Of a stretch of DNA of 43,094 nt, positions 1 through 9,393 are shown piece after piece (position 1 is the first letter of the stretch; every line of letters begins with the position of its first letter). Below the pieces are notes generated by a model. The model was not told where the DNA came from and did no database searches. It worked only from the letters and a program-made list of their open reading frames with translations. The DNA is taken from NCBI RefSeq assembly GCF_023015865.1, contig NZ_JALKBC010000022.1:1-43094 (forward strand). Reading direction: 5' to 3'. The position numbers and the translations under genes were made by a program. The stretch is from Arenibacter sp. F26102. Its GTDB lineage: Bacteria > Bacteroidota > Bacteroidia > Flavobacteriales > Flavobacteriaceae.

Positions 1-140
1 TCATAGTACACCGATTCATTGTAATTGTGGGTACATTCGTTGCCTTTCCAGAATTGGAAACCCTGTCTCCTCTGGCCAGGGGCCACATTCTGTAACCGTC
101 CATGTCCGTCCAAATGCCATTTGCCTATGTAGCCAGTATC
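1..140. repeat. Left copy of a 140-bp perfect inverted repeat
   Basis: The reverse complement of bases 1-140 is identical to 42696-42835. The repeat lies inside two sulfatase paralogues facing opposite ways. Identity starts abruptly at GATACTGG and runs to the window edge, so the true repeat may be longer. Just upstream of the boundary the two copies differ every few codons. Confidence 0.95.
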
Positions 141-512
141 ATATCCTTCCTTGTTGAACACCTTGGCAATAGTCACCGCATTGGTGTCCAGCTGTACATC
201 GTTCATAAAGACCCCATGTGTCAATGGGCGTTGCCCGGTCAAGAGCGATGCCCTAAACGGAGAACATACGGGCATCCCGGAAACGGCATTTTTAAAATTG
301 ACGCTTTTTGCCGCCAAACTATCCAAATTAGGGGTGCTTACGTTGGGATTACCAGCATAGCCAGTTGCTTGGGCACGCCACTGGTCCGTTAAAAGAATCA
401 AAACATTGGGCGGCACTTCTTTTACAGCTACCGTAACTCTTTCCTTTTTAGAATTACAGGCTAGAGCAAGTATCAACAATTGGATTAATACGAACAATTT
501 TTTATATCTCAT
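1..512 (-). CDS. Formylglycine sulfatase lipoprotein, C-terminus cut by window edge
   Basis: Type I sulfatase that should hydrolyse sulfate esters on the target glycan. Only the first 170 codons are inside the window. The protein starts at the ATG at 512, six bases after the stop of the upstream sulfatase gene, so it is the last visible gene of the long minus-strand train. A lipoprotein signal ends in LALAC (Cys19). The metal-binding start LLTDQW follows, then the formylglycine motif CSPFR with Cys83, and the GKWHLDGHG segment typical of the family. It is a close paralogue of the sulfatase beginning at 42303: the 5' third differs mainly at synonymous sites and in the signal peptide, while the last 140 bases before the edge are identical. 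The exact sulfatase subfamily and substrate cannot be told from this fragment. Confidence 0.93.
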   Translation of the reverse strand, partial: MRYKKLFVLIQLLILALACNSKKERVTVAVKEVPPNVLILLTDQWRAQATGYAGNPNVSTPNLDSLAAKSVNFKNAVSGMPVCSPFRASLLTGQRPLTHGVFMNDVQLDTNAVTIAKVFNKEGYDTGYIGKWHLDGHGRLQNVAPGQRRQGFQFWKGNECTHNYNESVYY

Positions 513-518
513 TGTATC

Positions 519-1994
519 TTATTCTTTGGTTTGTCTTGTTTTAATCTCCAAGGGATCATCTGCCAAATCGCCAGTTTCAACTCTCCATTTTTCTAAGGCT
601 TTTTTAAGCTTCCTCTTCACTTCAGAGTATTGTTTTTTGCCAGCCAAGTTGACCAATTGTCCAGGATCATTTTCGATATCATAAAGCTCTTCGAATGGCC
701 GACCAGATTCTAACTGTTTTAAAAGTTTGTATTGTGTAGAATGTGACTCTTTGGCGTCTAAAGTGGCCTGATAGCTACCATTACCCCAACCATCTTCCAC
801 CATTAAATCGGCTGGTAATTCATAAGTCTTATCGTGCATCAAGTTTTGAATGTAATAAAAACGGCCATCAAAAATTACTCGACTTGGGTAATGCTCGGCA
901 CGGTTAGGACCATGTGAATTATGTTCTCCGAAAACATAATTCCTGTTAGAAACCTTATCAGTGGTCCCTGAAAAAATCGGTATTAAGGAGTTGCCTTGTA
1001 CCGTTTCAGGAATATCAATATTCAAATAATCTAAAACGGTTGGCATAATATCAATATGGGATATCAAAGCATTTGAAACTTTGTTTTTTTCAACTCCAGG
1101 ACCACTTGCGATATAGGGAACATGTAAACCCGCATAATAAGGTGAAGCCTTTGCTCTTTGATAAGGTTCTCCCTGATCACTGGTGAATATAATCAAGGTA
1201 TTTTCCAATAATCCTTTTTCTCTTAGAATTTCAATGATACTTCCAGTACAGGCATCCGCCAATTGTACGGATCCATAGTATTTTGCCAGATCTTCACGCA
1301 TAGCGGCTGTGTCTGGTAAATATTCGGGAACTACAATACTATCTTTATTTGGAAGGAATTCAGGAAACTCTTCCATATGCGTATCTAAGTTACGATGCGG
1401 TGGAGCAATATTGGCCTGGAAAAAGAAAGGTTGGTCACCTGCTTCATCAATAAAGCTAGAAATTACATTTTTAAATTCTTTTGGATTATTTTGGATTGCA
1501 TTTCGAGAGCTATACGGAAACTTCCATGGCGGACTCATATGAAACTTTTGAGTAATTGCGGTGAAATAACCATTTTCATGGAGCAATTCGGGTAGTGTTT
1601 GAATGTATTCATGTACACCAACCTTATCGATAGTTGAAGATTCACGTGTAAATTCTTTGTCCCCTTCCGAAAGCTTCGGTGTAAAAGTATTCCGCCAATG
1701 GCCGTTGGCATGAGGGTACATACCGGTCATTATGGACCCTCTACTTGGAGAGCAGGATGGCACTACCGCAAATGCATTGGTGAACATTACACCGTTTTTA
1801 GCTAATGAGTCGGCATTTGGTGTGTTAATTCCCTTGGTGCCCAAAGCTGATAGATGACCACCTTGGTCGTCAGTCAAAACAAGCACTACATTTAGCGGTT
1901 TCTTGACATCTGTGTTTTTAACTACCTTTTCTTTACATGAAAAGGAAACAAAAACAAAAAGTATCATGAGCATTTTTAAAAATCTATGTATCAT
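519..1994 (-). CDS. Formylglycine sulfatase, lipoprotein
   Basis: Type I sulfatase of 491 residues, full family length. A lipoprotein signal peptide ends in SFSC (Cys20), so the enzyme is predicted to be membrane-anchored in the periplasm or on the surface. The N-terminal metal site reads LVLTDDQGG (residues 38-46), the formylglycine motif is CSPSR (Cys81 to Arg85), and a second metal-site segment, FTSDQGEPY, lies in the middle. The C-terminus carries the common FEELYDIENDPGQLVNLAG block. The start is three bases beyond the rhaM stop, and the next sulfatase begins six bases after this gene ends, so translation is probably coupled. It is not similar enough to the neighbouring sulfatase to be a recent duplicate. 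Cleaving sulfate from a rhamnose-containing glycan is inferred from context only. Confidence 0.95.
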   Translation of the reverse strand: MIHRFLKMLMILFVFVSFSCKEKVVKNTDVKKPLNVVLVLTDDQGGHLSALGTKGINTPNADSLAKNGVMFTNAFAVVPSCSPSRGSIMTGMYPHANGHWRNTFTPKLSEGDKEFTRESSTIDKVGVHEYIQTLPELLHENGYFTAITQKFHMSPPWKFPYSSRNAIQNNPKEFKNVISSFIDEAGDQPFFFQANIAPPHRNLDTHMEEFPEFLPNKDSIVVPEYLPDTAAMREDLAKYYGSVQLADACTGSIIEILREKGLLENTLIIFTSDQGEPYQRAKASPYYAGLHVPYIASGPGVEKNKVSNALISHIDIMPTVLDYLNIDIPETVQGNSLIPIFSGTTDKVSNRNYVFGEHNSHGPNRAEHYPSRVIFDGRFYYIQNLMHDKTYELPADLMVEDGWGNGSYQATLDAKESHSTQYKLLKQLESGRPFEELYDIENDPGQLVNLAGKKQYSEVKRKLKKALEKWRVETGDLADDPLEIKTRQTKE

Positions 1995-1997
1995 TTT

Positions 1998-2312
1998 TCA
2001 AGGCAAGTAAAAAACATTTATTAAGTCTACCGAAACTGGGCTTTCATCTGCATTTGTTTCCATTAAGGGAGCCATATGTGCCCACCACTTTTTACAAATT
2101 TTCGTTTCAGAAATAGCATTCCATTTTTCTTCGGATTCTATTTCTACATAGCCGAATAAAGAATGAGTTTCGCTATCTAAAAAAATGCTGTAATTGTGAA
2201 CCCCATGACCTTTTAACACTTCTTCAAGTTCTGGCCAAATGGCATTATGTTTCTGGGTATATTCATCAATTTTCTGGTGATATACCTTCATTTTAAATGC
2301 TTTTCTAATCAT
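1998..2312 (-). CDS. rhaM: L-rhamnose mutarotase
   Basis: Interconverts alpha and beta anomers of L-rhamnose, feeding rhamnose released by the rhamnosidases into catabolism; expected to be cytoplasmic, as there is no signal peptide. From the ATG at 2312 the protein is 104 residues and starts MIRKAF, the same start and length as I recall for E. coli RhaM. With this start the active-site Tyr and His fall at residues 18 and 22 (YTQKHNAIWPEL), followed by HGVHNYSIFLD, the VEIESEE block, KKWWAHM and the terminal VFYLP. An upstream in-frame ATG at 2321 would add three residues and cannot be excluded. It lies in a tight train: the PKD protein ends about 12 bases upstream and a sulfatase starts three bases after the rhaM stop. 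It is the only recognisable rhamnose-metabolism gene here besides the glycosidases. Confidence 0.95.
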   Translation of the reverse strand: MIRKAFKMKVYHQKIDEYTQKHNAIWPELEEVLKGHGVHNYSIFLDSETHSLFGYVEIESEEKWNAISETKICKKWWAHMAPLMETNADESPVSVDLINVFYLP

Positions 2313-2324
2313 AGTATTCATTTT

Positions 2325-3416
2325 CTATTCTGTAACAACATCCCAAACCTTAGACCTAATGGATTTCCCTTCCGAGCCTTCTATGGTTAAAACCACTGTC
2401 CATTCTCCAGCTTTTTGATAATTATGCGAAGGATTTCTTTCTTTAGAGGTATTCCCATCTCCAAAATCCCAATGCCAGCTTTTTACCGTTCCTGTGGACT
2501 CATCTTTAAACTGTATCCATCTCGTTGCCCTATCCATTTCTACAAAAGACCAATTGGCGTCAATCGGTTTTGTATGTTCTTTTTCTAATGGCATTAATCG
2601 AAAAGTGTTTAAATAAGAAGCATCATAAATCATTTTAGTATCATGTGCTAAGTTCATGAAACCTTCAAATTTTGGACTCTTATCGTAATCAATAATACAC
2701 CATGATAAGCCTATAACATTATTTTCCTTTAATTGAGTTACTGTTGACCTATCAATTCCTTCTACAGCAGCATGGTCAAATGGAGTAATCCAAAATTCCA
2801 TTATTAACTTACCTGCTTCGCCATGTTCAAAATCAAAATCGTAAGCGGCGTTGTAATACGGAAATTCTTTAATCCAAGGAGTGTTTCCCCAAACCATTAC
2901 TTCATCTTTATTTTGAACAGGGGTGAAAATATGATAGTTCTGCGCATGCGCGCCATGACCTTTAAAATGAAGCTTCTCATACGGAAATCGTTTAACATTC
3001 CCGTTGTGTTTTTTAATGAATGGACCACCTGATAAATCACCATCCACTACCAATTCAAATATATCTTGGCTTAATGCTTTATCATTAAAACTCCAATAAT
3101 CATCATCAGCCTCTAGGTAAAAATACAGTCGATTTAAATCTTTTACCCAGCCGACCTTCACCTCAATGTTATAGTCCTTGGGGTCTAAATTTGTGCCTAA
3201 ACCACGCTCCGTGTCCATTAATTGGTCAAGACCTATGGAGTACGTTTCAGAGACCATATTCCAATCATCAAATGCACCATCAATGCGGGGAATTTGGTCT
3301 TTCGGGAATTGATAAATCTTATATTCTTTGTCAGGTATTGAGGTAGCATATATACAACTGGCAAAACAATGGATTAAACCAAATAATATAAAAGTTTTTA
3401 GATTCGTTATCTTCAT
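2325..3416 (-). CDS. Secreted CBM9-like/DOMON plus PKD domain protein
   Basis: A 363-residue secreted protein, not a recognisable catalyst. The N-terminal signal contains FASC (Cys21), a possible lipobox, although signal peptidase I cleavage after YAT is an alternative. Residues of about 40 to 280 look like a carbohydrate-binding module 9 or DOMON beta-sandwich: an IDGAFDDW start, then a LYFYLEADDDYW strand and a DIFELVVDGD strand. The last 50 residues form a PKD domain with the signature WDFGDG at about 316-321 and a closing WTVVLTIEG strand. Such combinations usually bind glycan or hold enzymes at the surface. The stop at 2325 is almost on top of the rhaM start. Upstream there is a 119-base gap to the 956-residue gene with no convincing promoter. 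Confidence 0.85.
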   Translation of the reverse strand: MKITNLKTFILFGLIHCFASCIYATSIPDKEYKIYQFPKDQIPRIDGAFDDWNMVSETYSIGLDQLMDTERGLGTNLDPKDYNIEVKVGWVKDLNRLYFYLEADDDYWSFNDKALSQDIFELVVDGDLSGGPFIKKHNGNVKRFPYEKLHFKGHGAHAQNYHIFTPVQNKDEVMVWGNTPWIKEFPYYNAAYDFDFEHGEAGKLIMEFWITPFDHAAVEGIDRSTVTQLKENNVIGLSWCIIDYDKSPKFEGFMNLAHDTKMIYDASYLNTFRLMPLEKEHTKPIDANWSFVEMDRATRWIQFKDESTGTVKSWHWDFGDGNTSKERNPSHNYQKAGEWTVVLTIEGSEGKSIRSKVWDVVTE

Positions 3417-3535
3417 TTAAATTCAGTTCTTTTCTAATTAAGACCTTGATGGCCTACTTGTTCTTAATTATACTATATGGCAACCATACATTTTTCATGA
3501 AATAAGTTGATAGCAATTAGATACTAGAAAAATTT

Positions 3536-6406
3536 TCATTTGATAATTCCTGTTTCCTTACTAATTCTATCTCTTAAAACCTCCAAATCTCCTTCCATAA
3601 GATATACTTTGCCCCTCACGTGATATCTTTTGTGCAATTCAAAATTGACTGGAGTTAGCGATACACCAATTTCTTTTCCGTCACCCGAAACACCATTTGA
3701 ATTATTCCAGACCATGCAAAGAAATTTACCGCCATCATCAGATTCTACTGCAATTACACCCAAACTATCCTTGTCGATTAGTTTTGAAGCATTAAGTCTC
3801 TGCCAACCTTTAGAAGTTAAGACCCAAGTTCGTTCTTTACTTAAATCTTCAAATGTAGTACCACTTAAGTCAATGAAAAATGTTGGGGAACGATGTTGTA
3901 ATTTCTTTTCATTATTTTGCCACCAATATTCCAAATCTAAATCTTCCTGATTAGGACTTATACGACCACCACGGGTCCAGCCGTTTTCTTCTGACTCAAA
4001 CCATAAAGAATTTCCTTCACTAGATTTCCAATCTACTTTCTCTACCAATTCAGATTTAAGGGTATCTGCTTTTGGAAAGTTAAGGGATAGAACACCCTTA
4101 TTTTCACGAGAATTTCCAAAAGTTATAGGAGCAAGTGATTTATCAATTCCTGGCTTCAAATCATCAACATTCAACACAATTTTGTCCGCTTCTAAAACGG
4201 GTTCCCCCACAGTCACCTTCAAAATTTGATCATTTTCATCTGATGCAATTAAGAAAACCGCGCCAAAAGTACCTTGTGCTTCGCTAAAAACTTGATACCC
4301 ATCATGTGCTGTGTTTCTTGAATGTGATAGTAAATGCCATTTATCTTTTTCTTTTTTCCAGATTCTTGGGTATTTCCAATCTGTAAGACCGGTGATAATA
4401 ACTGGGAGCAGGTCTTTCCCGCCTTTTATGGTAAACTCAGCCTTGTTGTCTATTGCTTTTATTTTTACAGGTAAATCTGATTCTACAATACCTGTTTTAC
4501 ATGATACTACTTTGGGCCCATTGACTCCATAAAATAGGGTTTCATTTTGCGATGTTTTGGCATTGTCACGCTCACCATAAGGTAGCCAGTATCCATCAAT
4601 CTCAAAAACATCTCCGGGCTTCAACTTCAGTTGGTCTACATCAGGCACTAGTAATAGTCGTGTATCCTCATTTTTATCTCCCTTAAATCTATTTTTATAC
4701 GCACCTATTTGAAGGGTGACTGCTGGGCCTATATTCTGGGGACCTTTAAATTCGCGTAGCACAACAGCATTTGAACCTCTATTTCTAGTCGAGTCACCAT
4801 ATTCTGCCATGTACGAATTTTTAGAAGGTATTTTATGACCCTTTATAGGAAAAGGAAATTTTGAAAAATCTATTTTGGAAGCATCCAAACCACTTGCTGC
4901 AAAATTCTGGAATCGAAGTTCTTGAATAACTGAAGTAATACCAAGAAGCCGAAAATTAGCCTGTGCATCGGCTATATTCAAGGGTTTCAAAACTTCATAT
5001 TTAAGCTTAAAGAAGCTTCGTAACTCGTCAGCTTGAGGGGTCTCCCAAATATCTGCCGTGATTTTGATACTACCGTCCGCACTGATATAGTTCAATTGAA
5101 CATCATACCAATTAGGGCCGGTACTACGATAAACAGTACTCTCATATTTAGCATGCTGCCATTTTTCTCCATCATAAAAACTAAGAAAACTATGCCCAGC
5201 GAGATTATCATGTTGCGGTTGGCCTATCCAAAAAGTCTCTTGGCTCATAGCTCGAAAATCTGCTATTGAAACACCACCTAGACCAGCGTATTTAAAAGGA
5301 ACATAACATGTTGTTTCAGTAACCCCTGTAGACGAATGAAAATAATCCATCCAAGCCCCTAGTGAAGACCAATGCTTGGTCATATGCCTGCCCCAGTTTT
5401 GGTACAAGTGTAAGGATGTCAAGGTCATTTCTTCTTCTGGTTCCAAATAGAGTGGAAAAAAAGTTTCACTAAATGGCGTGTCTTCAGGGTTATAGAATTC
5501 TTCTTCTTTTTCACCTGGAAAATTTTTAGACACTTGAATCACAATGGGCATATTGTGACCATCCTTATCCAAAAGTGCACCACCTTCAACAATGGCACCA
5601 CCAACCACAGATTCGTGACATACATATATTTTCCTAGCGATAGAATCATTCTTAAAACTGAAAGTCGCTGTTTCGTATCGATTAGGAATTTCGTAGAATT
5701 GCTCTTGAAAGCTATCAGTGGTCTCTGTCCCTATAGAATAATAACCCTTGGTAGCATTGTAACGGACGGGAACTTTCCCTTCTAACAAAGTAAAAGCATT
5801 GTCAGGTAAGGAAGCCTTTTCCCCAAATAAAGGAAAAGCGTACGACTGCTTTGATTCTTTCTCAAAGACAGCAAGTTCGAAATCTTTTGGAGAAGTCCCT
5901 TTAATATTTAAAGTTTTTGCTTTAAAATCATCCGTGGCATGCCACGTAATTTCGGCAAGAATCTTTTCAGGATAACAATAAAGTGCCAAATCCCCTTTAA
6001 GCGGTGCAACAATACCATCTTCTGAAACAAGCTGAATATCGAACCAATGAATTTCATTAAAATATGGACCCCTTCGATATAGGTTGATGCGCGACGGTTC
6101 TTCCGAAAATTGGGTAGAGAAAATATTCCCATCATTATCGGCCATTTCCATCCATAACCAATCTTGATTATTACTATCCTTAAGCAAATGCGGTTTTTCT
6201 AACTGCCCAATCAATTTGTAATCTTGAGCCATTATTTCAAACGCCGTTCGGGTAGAATCAATAAAACTTACTTCAAGAGCTGGTCTTTCTGTTGTTGGTT
6301 GGTATTTAAAATCTTCAAGCCATTGTGAATTTGGCTTGTCTTTGCAAGAAACAATAAAAAACAGAAGTAATGTGGTTACTATGTATTTAAAAATACTAAT
6401 TTTCAT
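3536..6406 (-). CDS. Large unrecognised secreted lipoprotein (956 aa)
   Basis: I do not recognise this family. The protein is 956 residues with a clear lipoprotein signal ending in IVSC (Cys21), so it is exported and lipid-anchored. The sequence is rich in beta-strand patterns, aromatic residues and glycines and shows no transmembrane segment after the signal. A Trp/His/Tyr-rich central stretch at about 340-440 (NWGRHMTKHW, CYVPFKYAGLGGVS, FWIGQPQHDNLAGHSFLSFYDG) looks like a ligand-binding or catalytic core; the C-terminal third resembles stacked beta-sandwich domains. It sits between a putative glycosidase and the CBM9/PKD gene in the rhamnosidase-sulfatase train. A glycoside hydrolase or lyase of an undescribed family is the best guess, but a pure binding protein is possible. 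No frameshift or truncation is seen. Confidence 0.85.
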   Translation of the reverse strand: MKISIFKYIVTTLLLFFIVSCKDKPNSQWLEDFKYQPTTERPALEVSFIDSTRTAFEIMAQDYKLIGQLEKPHLLKDSNNQDWLWMEMADNDGNIFSTQFSEEPSRINLYRRGPYFNEIHWFDIQLVSEDGIVAPLKGDLALYCYPEKILAEITWHATDDFKAKTLNIKGTSPKDFELAVFEKESKQSYAFPLFGEKASLPDNAFTLLEGKVPVRYNATKGYYSIGTETTDSFQEQFYEIPNRYETATFSFKNDSIARKIYVCHESVVGGAIVEGGALLDKDGHNMPIVIQVSKNFPGEKEEEFYNPEDTPFSETFFPLYLEPEEEMTLTSLHLYQNWGRHMTKHWSSLGAWMDYFHSSTGVTETTCYVPFKYAGLGGVSIADFRAMSQETFWIGQPQHDNLAGHSFLSFYDGEKWQHAKYESTVYRSTGPNWYDVQLNYISADGSIKITADIWETPQADELRSFFKLKYEVLKPLNIADAQANFRLLGITSVIQELRFQNFAASGLDASKIDFSKFPFPIKGHKIPSKNSYMAEYGDSTRNRGSNAVVLREFKGPQNIGPAVTLQIGAYKNRFKGDKNEDTRLLLVPDVDQLKLKPGDVFEIDGYWLPYGERDNAKTSQNETLFYGVNGPKVVSCKTGIVESDLPVKIKAIDNKAEFTIKGGKDLLPVIITGLTDWKYPRIWKKEKDKWHLLSHSRNTAHDGYQVFSEAQGTFGAVFLIASDENDQILKVTVGEPVLEADKIVLNVDDLKPGIDKSLAPITFGNSRENKGVLSLNFPKADTLKSELVEKVDWKSSEGNSLWFESEENGWTRGGRISPNQEDLDLEYWWQNNEKKLQHRSPTFFIDLSGTTFEDLSKERTWVLTSKGWQRLNASKLIDKDSLGVIAVESDDGGKFLCMVWNNSNGVSGDGKEIGVSLTPVNFELHKRYHVRGKVYLMEGDLEVLRDRISKETGIIK

Positions 6407-6462
6407 ACAACTGAATTTTATTGTTTTTTATTGAATATCACTTGTCAAAGCATGGCTTGGTT

Positions 6463-9357
6463 TTATTGTAACGAAAGCCATTTTCCACTACTCTTTTTAT
6501 CTAATTTGAACATAATCTGTTTGGCATCAATACTATATTTGATTCGCCTTCCATTTTCATCTTCTAGTTTTAATTTACTTGTGTTTGAAAAATTATTCAA
6601 TGGAATTGAAACGCTACCATCACCTTCAACAAAAATCATTAGTTTATTTTTATCTAAAGACGGTGCAAAAGCAATCTTTTTTAAAGAATTATCCGAAAAC
6701 CGATGTTCTATTCCATCAATGGTAACGGCCTTACAGTTTTGACCATCAAAGGCGATAAGTTCTTTATCTTTATTAAGCCTGAAGGCCATTGTCAATCTTC
6801 CTTTATAATTGACACTATGACCATTGACCTTAAAATCGGTTAGTTCAATTTCATCCGTCGGTAAAGGATTTGCCTCTAATGCCTTCGCATCTTCTACAGC
6901 GTTGCGTGAAAATCCGCCCACCCATGTTTCTCTATGATTCTTATAATGACGAACAATTGCTGTAGCTCCATTAGGAAATCGGGTAGCCAAGTAATCAGTT
7001 GTTCTTGAAATATGCTCTGTATTGTCATTTACGTTCGCAAAAGAACCCGTAGCTTCATAGGCACCCAACCCGTCTAAGATTTCAAATAATGTTCGTGTTT
7101 CATAACCCAAACTAGCCGATTGATCATCACGTGGACGAAAACCAAAGTAAAAAGCGTTGTCATTTCCAGTTCCAGTCAACAATGTATTGTCACAATAAGC
7201 CAATTTTGAAGTTCCTTCTTTAGCTTTGACAGGATAAATACGGTCAACCAAAAAGTCGGTTAAAATGTATTGGGGGCTAATATTTTCTAATTGATTGGCA
7301 AAGTCGATACGTTTACCAACTGCTAGCTGTCCCTGCATCTTTTCAGAAGTATATTCGACCCCAAAAATAGTCTCCCATTGTTCCAAGCAAGAATTTCCAT
7401 CTCCATCCAAAATTGGTGGTGGGCCGAACCAGAATACTTTTCCACCTTTATTTTTAAGATCATTCATTAAACCAAGAACTCCCGTCTGCGGTAATGGCTC
7501 AAACAAAGTAACTAATGTGGTGTATTCCTTGTTTTTAATTTGCAATTTACCATTGGCATTAATCTTACCGAGTTCCAACAGTTTTTCAGAAGTAATGAAA
7601 TTGGCATAACCGTACTGCGTCATCCAGCTTCCAAAACGCTCTTCTGCTGCGACAAGGTTCATAGGATACAAAATCAAGACATCTACATCGCGGTGTACTT
7701 TTTCAGTTATTAAATCCATTGCCTTCGACCTGGTCATTCCTCCAAAGGCATCGTTAATAGCACCTTTACGTTCTTTGACCTTATCTGGCATGCCCCAAAA
7801 TGCAGGATAAGCAGCTGGAATTCGATTTAAAACCCCTAAAGAAGTTGACATAGCGGCTCCATAATAATTTCGGTCGTTCCACCCCAATTCGGCAAAGTCA
7901 TTGCGTGTAGGTTCTAAATATTCGCCCCATTTAAAATAATCATAGCAGGCTGCCGCCGCTTGCTGTACCGTATTACCCCAGATAAAGTTAGAGGTGTATT
8001 CATATTTGTAGGCGTGGCGCTCTAAGTCTTCTGTATTCCAGAGATCAACAGTAGGGCTTTCAGCCCAAGAAGAATGACCACTGGTGCCAAAATCTTCTAC
8101 GCCAAACAAACTGCTTGCATAATTTTTAGCGTCTTTGAATAAATCTACTACGTGGGTATTGAGTAATTTATAATATCTGTCTCTGAACAATAAAGTGCGT
8201 TGAATATCTTCATCTGATTCACCAAATACGTACTGTACATTTTGTGATGCTGTTGCGTTATTACTCTCAATATCGGGGCCATATGCAAAGAAGAGTATAT
8301 CCTTTTCTTCAAAGGGAACACCATGCTTTTTCTCATATAAATCGCCCATAGTAGGGGCGTAATAACGTACCGCTAATTGTCCGTTATCATGATGAGAAAA
8401 GTACTTCCAGTCTCCTTGAATGTGCATCTCATCAGAATAGAAGTGTTGAATATGGATACCTTTGTCGTCATATTTCTTGAGCAATTCCTTTAAAAAAGGC
8501 AATGCTTCTGGGCTAAAATATTCCATTTCAGGAACTTCGTATTCCAACAACACTAAAACTCGGTCATATCCCTTAAGTTCATCAGTTTCATCAGAATACA
8601 CACTTACTCTTCTGGCACGGTCGGGATCAGGGGTAGACGAGTTACTCCAAAGATCCGTATCCATATCTCTATCATTATCGTCATCTAAATCTTGGCGCTC
8701 CCAAACATCTAATTTTGTGTTTTTTAGAGGTAGTATATCATCCCGATTAACCATTTTGTATGGGCTATCAGACAACTGCTTTTCCTTAAAAGCATAGGCC
8801 TTATGCGCTTTTAACTTAATAGCGAAATTACCCTTATTGTTAGACCAAATCGTTTGTTGCCATAACGACACATTGAATTTACCAGATTGAGGATCTCGTA
8901 AACCCACTTTATAGTGTAGCCATGTACCCGTATCGCCTGTCTTATTTTTAAATGCAGGTCCGAGTTCTAATGGACTCAATAGACTTAGTCCCATACCTAG
9001 ACCGTATTTTGCTGCAAAATCGGAGATTATCTTGATTTTGTCTATATATTCATCCATATCAGGAGTAAGTTTACGCTCTGTAGCTTCCTGATTTCGGTAT
9101 TGTCTGAAAAATTCATCAAAAGCAATGGTCAAAGTATGGCTTCCATTCTTTTTTGCTTCTTCGCAAATATCTCGTAAACTAGCAAACCGCTTGGTAAAAC
9201 CAGTAGATATATCTATTTTTTTGTCTGGATCTGTAAGGTCGGTCAATTGTTGGTCGCTGGTCAAAATAATAGTTTTGGCAAGCATATTATCATTGCCCAG
9301 TATAAAAGCAATGAGTAGTAAGAGTATTATTTTTAAATTGTTTTTTGTTTTTTTCAT
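6463..9357 (-). CDS. Putative glycoside hydrolase of unassigned family (964 aa)
   Basis: Secreted protein with a hydrophobic signal over residues 9-27. The first part resembles a TIM-barrel glycosidase: alternating strands and helices, with IHIQHFYSDEMHIQGDW around residues 301-317 offering Asp309/Glu310 as catalytic candidates, and a second acidic stretch in VEDFGTSGHSSWAESP. Residues of about 575 to 690 (VDVLILYPMNLVAAEERFG to GGKVFWFGPPP) look like the Rossmann-type domain that follows the barrel in GH42 and GH106 enzymes. The C-terminus is beta-rich. An Asp-rich loop at about 223-235 (DLDDDNDRDMDTD) could bind calcium. It lies 36 bases downstream of a sulfatase and 56 bases upstream of the 956-residue gene. 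The family assignment and specificity are inference; I cannot place it in a numbered GH family. Confidence 0.8.
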   Translation of the reverse strand: MKKTKNNLKIILLLLIAFILGNDNMLAKTIILTSDQQLTDLTDPDKKIDISTGFTKRFASLRDICEEAKKNGSHTLTIAFDEFFRQYRNQEATERKLTPDMDEYIDKIKIISDFAAKYGLGMGLSLLSPLELGPAFKNKTGDTGTWLHYKVGLRDPQSGKFNVSLWQQTIWSNNKGNFAIKLKAHKAYAFKEKQLSDSPYKMVNRDDILPLKNTKLDVWERQDLDDDNDRDMDTDLWSNSSTPDPDRARRVSVYSDETDELKGYDRVLVLLEYEVPEMEYFSPEALPFLKELLKKYDDKGIHIQHFYSDEMHIQGDWKYFSHHDNGQLAVRYYAPTMGDLYEKKHGVPFEEKDILFFAYGPDIESNNATASQNVQYVFGESDEDIQRTLLFRDRYYKLLNTHVVDLFKDAKNYASSLFGVEDFGTSGHSSWAESPTVDLWNTEDLERHAYKYEYTSNFIWGNTVQQAAAACYDYFKWGEYLEPTRNDFAELGWNDRNYYGAAMSTSLGVLNRIPAAYPAFWGMPDKVKERKGAINDAFGGMTRSKAMDLITEKVHRDVDVLILYPMNLVAAEERFGSWMTQYGYANFITSEKLLELGKINANGKLQIKNKEYTTLVTLFEPLPQTGVLGLMNDLKNKGGKVFWFGPPPILDGDGNSCLEQWETIFGVEYTSEKMQGQLAVGKRIDFANQLENISPQYILTDFLVDRIYPVKAKEGTSKLAYCDNTLLTGTGNDNAFYFGFRPRDDQSASLGYETRTLFEILDGLGAYEATGSFANVNDNTEHISRTTDYLATRFPNGATAIVRHYKNHRETWVGGFSRNAVEDAKALEANPLPTDEIELTDFKVNGHSVNYKGRLTMAFRLNKDKELIAFDGQNCKAVTIDGIEHRFSDNSLKKIAFAPSLDKNKLMIFVEGDGSVSIPLNNFSNTSKLKLEDENGRRIKYSIDAKQIMFKLDKKSSGKWLSLQ

Positions 9358-9393
9358 TTGGATGATTTTATTTATTTAGATGGTTTTATATAC

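Noticed and set aside
2313..2321. Upstream ATG as the rhaM start
   Set aside because: The ATG at 2312 gives the 104-residue MIRKAF start of the family, with active-site residues at the expected numbers; the longer form remains possible.
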